Positions 10,355 through 22,669 of a stretch of DNA of 64,000 bases are shown here, one piece after another. Made by a program: the position numbers and the translations under genes. Position 1 is the stretch's first letter. The number at the start of each line of letters is the position of its first letter. The DNA comes from Schistosoma haematobium. Taxonomy: Eukaryota; Platyhelminthes; Trematoda; Strigeidida; Schistosomatidae. The stretch covers positions 20,067,001 through 20,131,000 of the forward strand of contig NC_067201.1 of NCBI RefSeq assembly GCF_000699445.3, in the 5' to 3' direction. The notes below the pieces were generated by a model. The model made no database searches and was not told the origin of the DNA. It saw only the letters and a list, made by a program, of their open reading frames with translations.

Positions 10355-10605
10355 TCTAAAAGTTACGCGTTCATGGCACGAAATGCACTCATCCATTTGG
10401 CTAAATAGAGTTTATGCATTATAGCTGATGTCAGTTCGTGATGAAAACCTTCAATTTAATTTCTAACCTTAACTATGAACCATAAATCATAATCCTAATT
10501 CTCTACACTGGTTTATAACTCTCATTTGGTCCTAGTTATTAGGTGATCACTTTCAAGGTCACTTTGGCGTCACTCAATAGTCATCCATAAATCATAGTCT
10601 CACCG
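10355..10605 (+). repeat. Family D repeat (copy 1)
   Basis: About 230 bp here align with 18510-18720, sharing CATCCATTTGGCTAAA-type and GATGTCAGTTCGTGATGAAAAC blocks through TCATCCATAAATCATAGTCTCA. It starts with a tRNA-like GACTCAGTGGTCTAAAAG. The family is unclassified. Confidence 0.55.
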
Positions 10606-11784
10606 GTTAGACTCGATAATTTCAAATAAATTGAATATATTGAATAAGATGCTATTGATAAAGGTATATTGATGATAACCAAAAGAGTAGAGAATTCAAT
10701 TTCTGACGTCTCACAACCTGATTTAAATTGCTTCTTTAGAGAGTAAGTAGATAAACATATCAAATTAAAACAAGTTAAAATAGTAAACAGGAACAAGGTA
10801 GAATATTTAGTTCAATCAAACTCAACCTAAGTTTGATGATTTTAATATTAAGTGAATTATTTGGTCAATGTAATTCTGTATAGGACATTCGTGTATATAT
10901 TTGTGTTTGTATGATGGTGTTAAGATTTCGCTTATTATGACTTAGCTACTCTTATTACTTAGTAATCTTGGACACTACTTCACTCAACAAGTCCCCAAAT
11001 CAGAACACGAATGAACGGGAGTGTAATTGTATTCCAATTAACAAGGTTGGACAGTAAGTAACAATCACAATAAGTAAAACGTTACTATATTTGTAATTTT
11101 CATATAAGATTCTAGAATTTTCTTTAAGTCTCCGTAGCGCTAATTGGTTAGGAAATAGCCAATAGGCGTGCTCCAACACAATCCTGCATGGAACATGCTT
11201 TAATCCAGTTTATATCCCTCTAACAGATGGTAAGAAAATTATGAAGTTTATAATGTGAAAGAGTAGAGTTGAAATGTATGTATGTATGTGTATGGTAATC
11301 ATATGGGGTAGGAATAGGACTACGTGTGTTTGTTTAGAAATAGTTCAAGTTGAATGAATAACCATGTTTCCTATTCTATTAAGAGAGGTGAGATTTAGCA
11401 GTATATACAACGTTTCAGCTATTCGCCTTTCTTGCTAGTTAAAAAAGCCTTTCTGAATTATTTTGATGTTTTTAATATATAGATCTGGTAGTTCATGTGA
11501 AGTTGAATAGCATAATTTATGCCGACCTCTATTGTCTCGTTTTTAATCCGACTATAATTTTAAGATATTTGCAACTAGATGATTAGGAACCATAAATTAG
11601 AGTGATGAATACATTTCTTTTCTTGGTTTATACAAATAATATATGTATAACTATGTCTAAGGTGACTTTTTTTAACGATCGTCAAAATAAAAAGAACAAA
11701 ATCATAATCAATCATATTTTGATGAATAAACCATAATAAGCACCTATTTACAAACATGCATTTTTGTAGATTATATCTATTGTA
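10606..11784. other. Intron sequence, no gene seen
   Basis: AT-rich. The piece at about 11130-11225 (TAATTGGTTAGGAAATAGCC to TTTATATCCCTC) weakly resembles 30590-30710 and is probably an old repeat. Confidence 0.4.
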
Positions 11785-12215
11785 AGACTGAAGAACTGGA
11801 GAACTACGAAAGAGATCATCCACAAGATACAAGTATTTATTAACAGCTGTTTACGCAAAATACTTCGGATCCGTTGACCACACACTATCAGCAATAACAA
11901 CCTACTGTGGGAGAGAACAAACCAGATTCCAGCAGAAGAAGAAATCAGGAAGAGACGCTGAAAGTGGATAGGATACACAATGAGGAAAGCATTCAAATAC
12001 GTCACAAGGCAAGCCCTGACATGGAATCCTCAAAGCCAAAGGAGAAGAGGAAGACCAAAGAACACATTACGCCGAGAAACGGAGACGGACATGAGAAGAA
12101 TGAACAACAATTCGATAGAACTAGAGCGGAAGGCTTGGGACAAAGTGGGTTGGAGAGTGCTGGTTGGCGGCCTATGCTCCATTGGGAGTAACAGTCGTAA
12201 GTAAGTAAGATTGAA
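11785..12215 (+). mobile_element. RTE-like LINE, 3' end
   Basis: A 5'-truncated copy. Frames give [32 protein letters not shown] and VGWRVLVGGLC, ending in GTAAGTAAG. It is close in sequence to 5295-5755 and 2718-3626. Confidence 0.8.
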
Positions 12216-13709
12216 GATACCTTACATATTAGACATATTTATGTTTTTTATCAAATTGAGTAAGCATCTTAAAGCATGCCTAACACTATTCAATATTAAT
12301 CGGATTTCACAGTTTCTTGATGGTGAAAATTGAATACTCAACAATAAAACCTTTTCATGAATAGCAACAAAATAATGTTTATGAGTATGTTCCTTAGCAA
12401 CGTTACATTTAAACCTCGTTCTTTTTTTTTTTTACAAAAAAGTATGTATATGTACACACCACGTACTGATCACTGCAAGTAGATATATTCATTTTAAGCG
12501 GAAATTAATTTTTTTTTTCAAATCAATTAAAATTATATGTCCTAGAAGGGGAGAGACATTGAAACAAAATGGGGATTCAAATTTGTCACTTGAAGAAGAA
12601 GAAGGAGGAGGAGGAGAAGGAGGATAACACTGAAAAACTATGTATTCAACTTTTCTTGGGGAGGGGAATTTCGTTCAATAATTACAATGTCAAATTTTCG
12701 GGGAGACCAAACGTATTCTTCCAAAAAAAGCTTAGAAGTGCCCTGAAAACACTGGGAAACATTTTATCCATCCAGTATTGAATAGAAGTGTCTCAGATAC
12801 ATTTATAAGGTGAAGAGTCAAGTATCACATTTCGGATTGGATGATTATATACTGCTGCAATTCTGATAGGGGATAGAAAAAAATTGGTGAATACAACTGG
12901 ACAGTTGTCATGTTCAACAGTATCAACTTTAATGCCAATAAACACCGGAGTTTAGCAGTTTTCAATGACTCTTCAGATGACATTCATTTGAGTGTAATGT
13001 AAAATGATTAGGAAATGTTTTAATTAGCTAAGAGTATCAATACAAGTTATGATTGACGGTCAGAGATATTAAATATCATAAAAAATGAATGAGATCTAGA
13101 TAGGTTAAGAAAATCTTTAATCTTCTCATAATATGTATAACTAATAGAGTAGTATACAGAGTTATTTGTTCTCATTTGTATAATTAAACTTTTTCTTTTC
13201 TATAGCAAATAGTTAATTTCTAGCAGTTCAAATTGACAGGCTAGCAATTGAACAATTTCTCTGTTTCAAAATGATCTATGTATGTGTAGAGATTGCTTGA
13301 ATTTTCTATTTGAATACTTTTACAAATGGTGGAAAGGTGAACTGTTCACAAGATTTTGTCTAGTCACTGAATATTAGGAATAAACCGATCATTATTCACA
13401 TGTGAAGATAACCATCCTTTTTCAGTGTTCAATAAAAGTGTAATACCTAGAGTTTATTTATTTACTGGGATGGTGTTGTGTATAAGAGGATGATTTTCAA
13501 CGGAAGCTTTTTTATTTCATTCGTTTAAAGTTATCTCTACATATGTCTTCTATGAACACGTAACTATGCAATATATCAGTTTGCTGGATGAAAGGAAACA
13601 AATTAAGTAAACTTTACAGTTTTAAAGAAAATCCTCAGTGAAGATAATGTCTTTATACGTAGAGCTCATTTTCATGGATTAGTTGAAGTTAGATATTAAC
13701 ACCGTTGGA
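12216..13709. other. Intron sequence with purine tract
   Basis: A GAA/GGA-rich tract lies at about 12586-12625. A diverged repeat related to 8440-8600 lies at about 12720-12870. Otherwise nothing is recognised. Confidence 0.45.
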
Positions 13710-13915
13710 TGCCGACAAGTTCATTGGTCTAGAGGTTAAGCGTTTGTGCGCAAAACCGATAGGTCATGGGTTGGAATACCACGGAGCGGGATCATGGATG
13801 CACACTGCTGAAGAGTACCACAAGAAGATGAGACGGTCATCCAATGCTTTCAGGTTTTCCATGGTGGTCTAACTTCAATTGACTCATGATCTCAACTATT
13901 GAAATAGGGAAATCT
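13710..13915 (+). mobile_element. SINE-A copy
   Basis: The tRNA-like head (TTGGTCTAGAGGTTAAGCG, B-box-like GGGTTGGAATACC) is followed by the hammerhead region and the 3' block TTTTCCATGGTGGTCTAAC. The hammerhead has CUGAAGA, but stem II and GAAA are destroyed. Confidence 0.75.
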
Positions 13916-14694
13916 TTGAAAATGCTTAATATCATACATACTTAAATATTGCAAAATAGATGAACTACAAATTCAAAGTCTTGCATACATCCTATCTCGA
14001 TTTTTACCATCATACTTATCATTTCAAATGCCCACATTTTATTTTGAATAGGTTCACTTCAAACGATTGCCCTTAAAAAATTCATGCCTATTAAAACTGT
14101 CACATTTAAAGATAAGTAATAACAATAGCAGACCATTCAATATATACAACTGTTTAATATTGATACAAACTTATCAATTTAAACACAACACCAAGTTTAT
14201 ATATTCATGAAATACACTAGGGTATATTACTATCATTCTGTACACAAATGTAAACATAAACAAGAATAGATTTAATAGAAGAAGAGAAAAAGAAAACAAA
14301 CGAAAATATGACTCATGTTCCATTGTAAAACTGGATAATCTAAACTATAAATTAGATCAATTTAGTGTTTATCTAGTCAACTATTTATTTCTCTCCACAA
14401 CCGCTCCCCAACACTCCCCATAGAAATGGACAAACATATAAAGGGAAAAAAATATTGAAACTAACATACATTGGTCTTATTATTAATGTGTTATTAGACC
14501 ACCACTAAAATAGGTTACAAAAAGTTGGTTATAGTTGTGGTAGTAAGACAATACTAGATTTTACCAATAAAATAATGTAACATAATATAATTTATAGCAA
14601 ATAGGCCCATACATAAAATTGAAAAGATGAGTATATTTCAGTGAAATAAAGAAATAACCTGCTCATTGTTATAATACAAAGATATTTTAATAGT
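13916..14694. other. Intron sequence, nothing recognised
   Basis: AT-rich, with no conserved frame or repeat block. Confidence 0.5.
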
Positions 14695-15080
14695 TGAGAT
14701 CATGAGTCAATTGAAGCTAGAACACCATGGAAAACCTGGAAGCACTGGACGGCCGTTTCGTCTTATTGTGGAATACCTCCTTGGCAGTGCGCATCCACGA
14801 CACCGCCTCACAAGATCCGAACCCAATCGTTATTCGTCAGTAATCAAATTATGCAGTTTAAAAAATAATTTATATTATTGTACATCATTCATGGATCATA
14901 ATTGATCGTGAATACAATAATCAATTCGTTCGTATTATACTGTTGACGAGTCTAAATAAACGCCTGGGAACGTATTATCTGATGAGTTCCATAATAGGAC
15001 GAAACGGCCGTCCAGTGCTTCCAGATTTTCCATGGTGGTCTAGCTTCAATTGACTCATGATCTCAGCTGTTGGAAAAACA
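14695..15080. mobile_element. Two SINE-A fragments, head-to-head, with S-alpha remnant
   Basis: At 14695-14830 a SINE-A copy lies on the minus strand; its hammerhead core is altered to CCAAGGA. At about 14978-15080 a plus-strand 3' half keeps CUGAUGA, a stem II with one wobble, GAAA and ACGGCCGUC. Its 5' stem I strand has been replaced, so it cannot fold alone. Between them, TTGACGAGTCTAAATAA resembles a decayed S-alpha hammerhead. Confidence 0.6.
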
Positions 15081-16609
15081 CCTAATTTTCTACATATAAC
15101 TAACCTAAGAGTAAAGGTCTTACTAATATTTTGCCCCATTGTTCAATTTAAAACGTGGAATTAGTGTATGGTTATAGGAAACAGATAAGAAGTCAATAAT
15201 ATGCGTGCCAGTAACAGATTAACAAAAAAAACTACTAATCGTTTTCAACCTTACAATCGGTAGGAAATAACATGACAGTAGTTAGTATATATATAAAGAA
15301 AACCAAAGCTGTTGAAACCTAATTTTATGTGGTCACAAAGAAAATAAACTGAAATATACAAGTTTATCTTCATTTATAATATATACATATCACATCGTAC
15401 CTATAATATGTCTAATTAATTCTGAAAAAACGGGAAAAACTTAGCTATTTAAAATTAAATATGCATATAAACATTATTGAAAATTGGCAGCATGCCAATT
15501 GTCTACACGATGATTTCTCAATTCTGGAGAGCCATGATAAAGCGTCTTAATGTTTGATTGTGTATACGGTAACAAAACAAGAGTAGAACAGTAAAAGATA
15601 TCCCACTAAAAATGTGGACATGCTACTATATTACCGGACATACGAGCATGTTTGTACATAGTGAGTGTATAAACACTTACATAGTGGTAATGTGTTCTTC
15701 ATATATACTGTTAAACAACCATTGTTGTACACCACTATTCTCGTAACCGGGAAAAAACTTCTAGACCAGACATAGAAGTCAGAAAAATAAGTAATGTAAG
15801 GGTAGAGAGAGAAAATTAAGGAAAGTATTAAGCAAGCAACCTAACGAATGAGACACAGAGGGAGAAAAAAAAAAAGAGAGAGAGAGAGAGAATGCGACAC
15901 CGTCATAGTAACGGATTAAACAAAACACCTGTTTAAGGTATTAGATATTGTAGTTACCTTAAGAATGAGAAAAAACGGAAGAAAACAAGAGGTAAGGGAA
16001 TTTTGTTATGAAATTTCAGTCATCAAAATTGTGATACCAAAGGAAAGACTAGAAATGTACGAATAACATCTAAATAAAACATATTTTATGAGACCAAATA
16101 TGATTATCTAATAAAAATTATTATTATTATTACAGAGAATTAACAGGTCTTGTTTTTCTTTATCCAGCGTAATGATTTTTCAAGTTGTTGTTTATTATTT
16201 TTGTCTCCTCCATTTGCTTAATTGACCTTTATTGTTTTATATATAAATGTTCTTAACAAGTATATTATGTGTGATCAGATTGTTCGAAATATATCGCGTT
16301 AATATATCATATTCAGATGGTGGAGAAGATTCTTAGCTCAGATGGATGATTTTCCTAGAGTATTGTTCTCTGAACTGGATGGTTTGGTCGTGGAGCTTTC
16401 ATCGTTCTTCTGAACGACATTATCAGTACAAATTTCAGGTATAAGCGAAGCGTTCGAATTTCTCTACATGTGGTTCACAGATTGTCAGTTTATCTAATAA
16501 ATAAATTATGCTACATCACAATTTTCTTTAATTTTTTCAGGTATCGAGGTAAATAAATGTTCAATGTCTGCACTATATCTATTCAATATTAAAATTACTA
16601 TAATATTCA
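15081..16609. other. Intron sequence with GA tract and a duplicated 130-bp block
   Basis: A GA microsatellite lies at about 15874-15892. The block at about 16360-16480 (GATGGTTTGGTCGTGG to TTCGAATTTCTCTACATG) recurs at 51449-51540, where it is also inverted. No gene is seen. Confidence 0.5.
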
Positions 16610-16975
16610 CAGGATCCCTTCTGATATTAATCAACATATGCTCACAAGTGACTGGCTTCAAAAGGTGTTCCCTGGAGTTCTAGTGAGAAGCCGTGACCAG
16701 TGGAGTTCAATAGGGTCTCTTGTGAAGAAAATGGTAAATGTGTCGCTCAATTTAGTGGATTGGTTTAAGCTAAACATTAACACCATTAAATGCCGGCCGG
16801 CTCGGTGGTCTAGAGGTTAAGTGTTCGCGCGCGAGATCGATAGGTGCTGGGTTGGAATCCTGTGTGGTGGGATCGTGGATGCGCACTGCCAAGAAGGAGT
16901 TCCACAATAGAACGAAACGGTTTTCCACGGTGGTCTAGCTTCGAACGACTCATGATCTCAACCATTAAAATATAT
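16610..16975 (+). mobile_element. Long SINE-A unit
   Basis: This copy includes the 5' extension (CATATGCTCACAAGTGACTGG, GGAGTTCTAGTGAGAAGCCG) before the tRNA-like head (CTCGGTGGTCTAGAGGTTAAG). The same extension is present at 60540-60905 and, reversed, at 18900-19310. The hammerhead is damaged: the core has an insertion, and part of stem III plus the cleavage site is deleted. Confidence 0.75.
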
Positions 16976-17714
16976 CCATTCAATCAGTTAGAGCCTCACG
17001 ACCAAACCATTCAGCCCAGATAACAAAACTCCATCAAAAAAAGTACGCTACTCAAGCTTCGATCAATGAATTATAGCGCTGGATAAAAAAATAAATGATG
17101 TTTCAATAGTGTTTGAAGTCAATCAATCAACGAATATAACCCTACCACCACTAAGCTAAAAATAGTAGAAGATAATCTAACGAACATTCCTAGTGTCATT
17201 TTACGATGTTGTAATCATAAATATAATCCTTGAATATAAATTTTGTACTTTTTAAAACTTACCTAAAAGATTGTTAAAACGATGACAATCATTAATCAGA
17301 GAGTAATGAAGTGTAAAACGTTTCTCTCTTACAATAATAGTATAGTCACTAATTGAATAATAGTTCGATAGGCGTAAGACTAAATATATTACGAAGGGTT
17401 TGACATTAAAAAAAAGGATTGTTGGTATTTGTTTATTGATTTTCATGCTTGAATGGTCACTTTCAAGAAGTTGGCAACTGAAACAACTTTATTTTATTTT
17501 AATGCTTCATTTAGCAATTATAAGTTAAAAGATGTTTACAAAAATCCATAAACTTACAACTGGTTAATGTTATTTTTCCCAATTCATATCATCTTTAGAC
17601 TTCAGATGGAAACAAAAAAACTTATGCCTAACTAATCGTCAAACATTTAATATGTATAGGTATATTACTGACTGACAAGTGATTTATAAATTACATCTTT
17701 ATTTATTTGAACAC

Positions 17715-18215
17715 ATAGATATTGGTATAAGGGGTCACCAGATACATGTGCGCCACACAAATCTCATTTGATTTGTTTGAGGGCTGTGATACTGCTTGAG
17801 TGCCCAAACTGAATCACGTAGTTTTCTTAGGGGGCCACACTCAGAGTCTTCGATCTAAAAGTCTGATCCACAAGGCAGTGAAGCAACGTAAGGAGATGCA
17901 ATCTCATGTTAGAAGATGACCAATAATTGGTTCATACGCCATTTGTTACTTCAGAATACTGGAGCCCATGTGCACTATTGGTTTGGAATGAGGGTTTTTC
18001 AACTCCCCTAGGTAGATCCTCCATATCCACCAACCCGGTTAAAGCGTCGGACATTCATTTTTCATCCTCTCAATTTCGTAAACAACAGTAATGCCTCAAG
18101 AACACAGTGAGTAGAACTTCCCACTTAGTTGCTGTATACGCGTGGCCATGTGAGAACATTTCGAGAGGAAAAGTCGACTCACCTCACCCTTGGCCGTACC
18201 AGGGCATTTAAGGGC
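17715..18215 (-). mobile_element. Family C retroposon, full-length-like copy
   Basis: In the reverse orientation this ~490-bp repeat runs from CCCTGGTACGGCC to an A-rich tail (TATCTATGTGTTCAAATAAA). It has no ORF. A short inverted TGGTAC near both ends is the only terminal symmetry, so I treat it as a non-autonomous retroposon and not a DNA transposon. Confidence 0.65.
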
Positions 18216-18509
18216 TGTAAATTACATCACATAGTTTACAGTACTCAATTACTAAGTAGTCTCAATGAACCAATTCTACGAATAACATAAAATATCATCC
18301 ATTGGTTAAGAAAATACAATATATATCTTTTCTTGGATACTGAAAAAGATTACGGTAATGGTGTATGGAAAGAAGAAAGAATCAAGATTTCATGATATGT
18401 TGAAATTCTACGGAAAATGGATACTTAATTATATGAATTCATCAGGAAATTTTGGCGAGAGTATAATTTATGGACGAACTAATCAGATTTAAGGTAATAG
18501 GTTTTAGAT

Positions 18510-18720
18510 TTTGGTGCGAAATTCGTTTATCCATTTAGTTGATGTCAGTTTGTGATGAAAACTTTAAATCGAATTCTTAATCCTAACCATCAACTACAAA
18601 TCATAATCTTTATTGTTCATATAGATTTATAGCCCTCATTTAGCTTTAATAGGCAAGTGAACATTCTCAAAGTCACTTTAGAGTCCTTTAAAAGTCGTCC
18701 ATAAATTATAGTCTCATTGA
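18510..18720 (+). repeat. Family D repeat (copy 2)
   Basis: Aligned by eye with 10380-10605; both end in a CATAAATTATAGTCTCA-like block. Unclassified. Confidence 0.5.
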
Positions 18721-18899
18721 AATTTCTAGTAATTAAATTATGTTAAAGTTAATGAAAAGTTGAATAATATCTAGTACTGAACTACTGATTCATTATCTTT
18801 TGACGGAGGATATGGTGAAAAGGTAGTTTTGCGAATTATAGAGTACTGATGGTCTACTGAATGATCACCGGGATATTTATTCAAGTTCTGGCTCTAGAA

Positions 18900-19560
18900 T
18901 ACTATTATTATCAGAAGGGGTTTTATGGAGATTTCAGTAATTTCAATAGTTGAAATCATCAGTCAATTGGAGTTAGACAACCATGGAAAACCTGGAAGCA
19001 TTGGACGGCCGTTTAATCTTAGTATGGAACTCCTCGGCAGTGCGCATCCACGATCCCGCAACGCGAGATTCGAACACAGGACCTATCAGTCTCGAGCGCT
19101 AGTGCTTAACCAATAGACCACTGAGACTGCCGGCATCCAATGGTGTTAGTGTCTAACTTCAACCAATCCACGAAATTGCACCACCGTACACCATTGCCTT
19201 CAGTAAGCTGATATCTCACAACAGACCTGGCTGAACTCCACTGGTGACGGCTTCTCACTAGAACTCCAGGAAATGTCTCTTGAAGTCAGTCATCAGTGAG
19301 CAGATGATTGTTATCAGAAGGGGTTTTGTGGAGATTTCAGTAATTTCAATAGTTGAAATCATGAGTCAATTGATGCTAGACTGATAGGTCCTGGGTTCGA
19401 ATCTCGCGAGGCGGGATCGTGGATGCACACCGCTTAAGAGTCCTACAATAGGACCAAACAGCCATCCAATGCTTTCAGGTTCTCTATGATTCTTGCTTCA
19501 ATTGAATCATGATTTCAACTATTGAAAATACTATTATTATTATTATTATTATTATCATTA
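18900..19560. mobile_element. SINE-A pair: long minus unit joined to a plus copy, TTA tract at end
   Basis: 18900-19310 is a long SINE-A unit on the minus strand, with tRNA-like head and 5' extension. At 19311-19380 a second minus 3' end begins and switches directly into a plus-strand copy (GGGTTCGAATCTCGCG at about 19393) that ends in a TTA microsatellite (19530-19560). Both hammerheads are mutated: CCGAGGA with GAAA lost, and CUUAAGA with CAAA. Confidence 0.7.
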
Positions 19561-20390
19561 TTCAAGCAGTATTTTATCATGAATTTGAAATGTTCACGTA
19601 AAAAATCAATTCGTTTATTCACATCTCTTTCCTTATGATTTATTTGGTTTTACTTTCCACATGGAAAAAAGAAACAAATAATAAACAACTATTTGGTTAA
19701 ATGATTAAGAATGGGGATAGTAACAAGGTTTAATCTATAGATATTACAATTTATTTCTAGTTGTACATCAATGGTAATACAATTTATGTGATAATTTATT
19801 AACTATACAAAATATATGTAAATAATTATAGATTAAGTAACACTTATGTTTTGTATTTCGCTTTTATCATGTACGTGTTACTACTTTTTACTGGGTCAAT
19901 CATTAGTTGTTGTTATTGTTGTTTATTTGTTATTTACCAAACATTCTTGTTATCACTATTAGTGTTGTTTATTTATATTGTGTAATTATCAAAGTGTAAA
20001 TGAAAAGAGGTGAAGGAAAATCTAAACAACAACAACAACAACATGAACGATGAAAGCGGAGAGAAAAGAGGAAAATTCAAAGAGATAATCAGTGATAAAC
20101 AATACATGATTCATACTAGGATGAATGCGTTCATTATTTTTTTTAAAATTTTCTATGCACATTATACATAAATATGTTTACTAATACATAAAAACTATAG
20201 TTGTATGCCAGTTCTACGTGTGGAGAATGAAAGGCAGTTATAACTGATATGTATAACCTTTATAGATAATGAATCTACAATTATGATGTTGAAATACTAC
20301 AAATGAATCAACTTAACTCAATAATTATTATTAGTAAATTGTAAATCTATGAAGAATTCAAGTAGAAAGGTTATGTTGTTAGTCAGTTTT
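19561..20390. other. Intron sequence, nothing recognised
   Basis: AT-rich with a short CAA tract near 20028-20043. No gene seen. Confidence 0.5.
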
Positions 20391-20391
20391 C

Positions 20392-20424
<33 letters not shown>
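20391..20424 (+). repeat. GT dinucleotide microsatellite
   Basis: About 14 GT units, with one interruption near the right end. Confidence 0.95.
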
Positions 20425-20764
20425 CATGGCTATAGCAAGAAGGTGTATTATACTAGACCTTATTACAATTTATTACTTCATGGAGGTTGTTGGTATTTAT
20501 TATTAATAAAATGAAAAGAAAAGAAAAACTAAAGGAAAATTTGTTTTTTTTACGTTAAAGGTACCATATATTCAATCTTAAATAATAGAAAAAAACTGAA
20601 CGAAATATCAGTAGGATAATTGCCTTTAATTATAACCTTTTTAAGGGATATCGTTAAAACAAGCATCGATGATAATGTGTAACATGAATTCCATTATTGA
20701 ATAATGAAACTCATGATATTAGGCTAAGAAAAAAATGGATAAAATTAACTCAAGTAAAGATGGA

Positions 20765-20900
20765 TAGTGGCTAGTAGTGTAATACAGGATGAGCGTTTCG
20801 TCCTATTTGGGACTCATCAGCTGGATGTACCTTCATCTCAGAGTTGATGTTTACTCTGGGACTTAAGGTTATATCAAGGCAATCTGCAAAGGATGCACAT
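20765..20900 (-). mobile_element. S-alpha copy, minus strand
   Basis: The hammerhead and its 5' context (AGTCCCAGAGTAAACATCAA on the minus strand) match the copy at 27340-27540. The A box is not recognisable and the B box is reduced to AGTCCCA, so it belongs to a subtype without a clear Pol III promoter. Confidence 0.65.
20779..20832 (-). ncRNA. Hammerhead ribozyme (S-alpha type), core bases intact
   Basis: Minus strand: stem I ATCCAG, core CTGATGA, stem II GTCC/GGAC with loop CAAATA, GAAA, stem III ACGCTCAT and a C at the expected cleavage position (plus-strand 20788). All invariant core bases are present. One mismatch in stem I (CTGTAT where CTGGAT is usual) and one in stem III should weaken it. 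Activity is possible but doubtful. Confidence 0.7.
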
Positions 20901-22195
20901 ATATCAACATGAGAATGACCCATTACAGTCATAAATAACAATGGAAAAATACAAGTAAAACAAGAACCAAGTGAATTTACAATTAACTCAAGTTCCCTAT
21001 AATATGGGTTAAAACAGATCCATTTCAAATTAGCAATGTTTTGATAAATTAATAGCTTACATATTCTAAAATTAATCAATACTTATTTTCAATATAATAC
21101 AAAAAAGAGGTTTTGAAACAATCAATGTTGATCTCGATCTCGGTGATATTAAACAATATTATTAATTCTTACTTTATGTAGAAGTGAATTCCCTAGATAT
21201 TCCTAAAGTATTAAGACAAACATGATGGTCATTTTACGTTTTATTGTCTTAATTTGTTGTTTCAGTTTCTAACTACATGATCTATTGATCTGTTCCATGT
21301 AAAACAGAAAACTGAAGTTATATTCAAGTCTTTTAATATGAGATTTTCTGGACGCTATGCTTCTAGAAATTGCCTTGAGTTCTTAAAATTTTATCGAATT
21401 GAAACATCTACATTTTCTTTCACAATTGTCTCTAAACACTGATATATCAAAATATATCGTTCCATTTCATAGCTATTTTGTGTTCAACAGTCTTCAGAAC
21501 TGGAAAGATATATGAAGATTATGAAGTCGACCAACAGCAAACACGGTCATTAGAACGGACCGAATAAACGGACAGGTATTTCTCCTTCCTTTTTTTTTTA
21601 CAAAAATTCATCACTGAATAAAGACAAACATCATGCTGATCGAATCTTTAATGATGACAGGATAATGTTAATCAAGCGATTATATATAGTAACATTACCT
21701 AAAAATTAATTAAGAAATAGATATTCCTTATTTACCGTTGATCTATTTTATAGAATTGAACTGGATAAAATACTACCATTTATTGTGGTAAACAATAAAT
21801 GTGTACTATTTGATTTCCATCTATATTATTCATATTATAGAAGAGTGGGAAATTTCGTGGTGCCTTAACATCTACTCAGCAATGTCTGTAATGGTATTTA
21901 GTGTCTTAAATCAGTGTACATGATAAATTGACTGGTAAGTAAAACAAATATGTACATTCTCATAGTTTACATCATGAGAAGAACATAGTTAGACAACTGC
22001 GGGAAACGAGGAAGCACTAGAATGAAACTACCACCCAGTAATATGTGATTTTAAATGATTATCTAACTACAATCAATCCATGAGTTAAAATATGAGAATT
22101 CAACAATCATTACAAACTCACTACACTAAGCACGTTTTGTTTTATTAAAAACGAGAAGATTAATTCATGCATGAATCAACATTATGACAACTCAC
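20901..22195. other. Intron sequence, nothing recognised
   Basis: AT-rich intron 2 sequence directly downstream of exon 2 of the kinase. A SINE-A-like 3' scrap may lie near 22000-22080. Confidence 0.45.
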
Positions 22196-22288
22196 TCTTC
22201 AGCTTCAACAGAATTGGCTTGAGCTAAATAAGATGATGGAATGTAACCAACTTGTCCAGAATGTTCAACTAACCACCATTCTGAATCA
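22196..22288 (-). CDS. Src-family tyrosine kinase, exon 2 (SH3 C-half)
   Basis: This exon encodes residues 366-397: SDSEWWLVEHSGQVGYIPSS, then YLAQA. Trp370-Trp371 and the YIPSSYL segment are the ligand-binding WW and 3-10 helix motif of Src-type SH3 domains. The acceptor TTTTCAG (22289-22295) and donor GTGAGT (22190-22195) are strong. Phase 2 in and out matches exons 1 and 3, giving LDLS and EAED across the junctions. It is separated from exon 1 by about 22 kb and from exon 3 by about 15 kb, both filled with repeats. Confidence 0.95.
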
Positions 22289-22669
22289 CTGAAAATAAAT
22301 GATATAAAACAAACGAATAGATGAAAATAAAATACTTTTTTAGAAATTTTACTATACTACTCAACCTAACCAGTATAGTAGTGTTAGAAGTGTTTCAAGG
22401 AATATATTTCATACAGTGATTACCTAATAATTGAACAAGGAAGAAATAAACACGAATTGAGTTGACATTTTGAGAGGAACCAAAATCAAAACAATTGTAT
22501 AATAAATAATAGTTGCAAATGATACACAGAATTGACAGTTTTGTAACTGACAACCAAGTGGTCGTCCTATTCGAATTGTGTGCTCCGTTATAAAGTCATC
22601 CAATAAATGTTGACTAATCAAATAAACAATGCCAGGATGTTTGGGGTGCGTTTCTCCCACTCTAAATGC

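Noticed and set aside
17715..18215. Family C as a DNA transposon (MITE)
   Set aside because: Only a 6-bp inverted TGGTAC is found near the ends. The A-rich tail and 5'-truncated copies fit a retroposon better.
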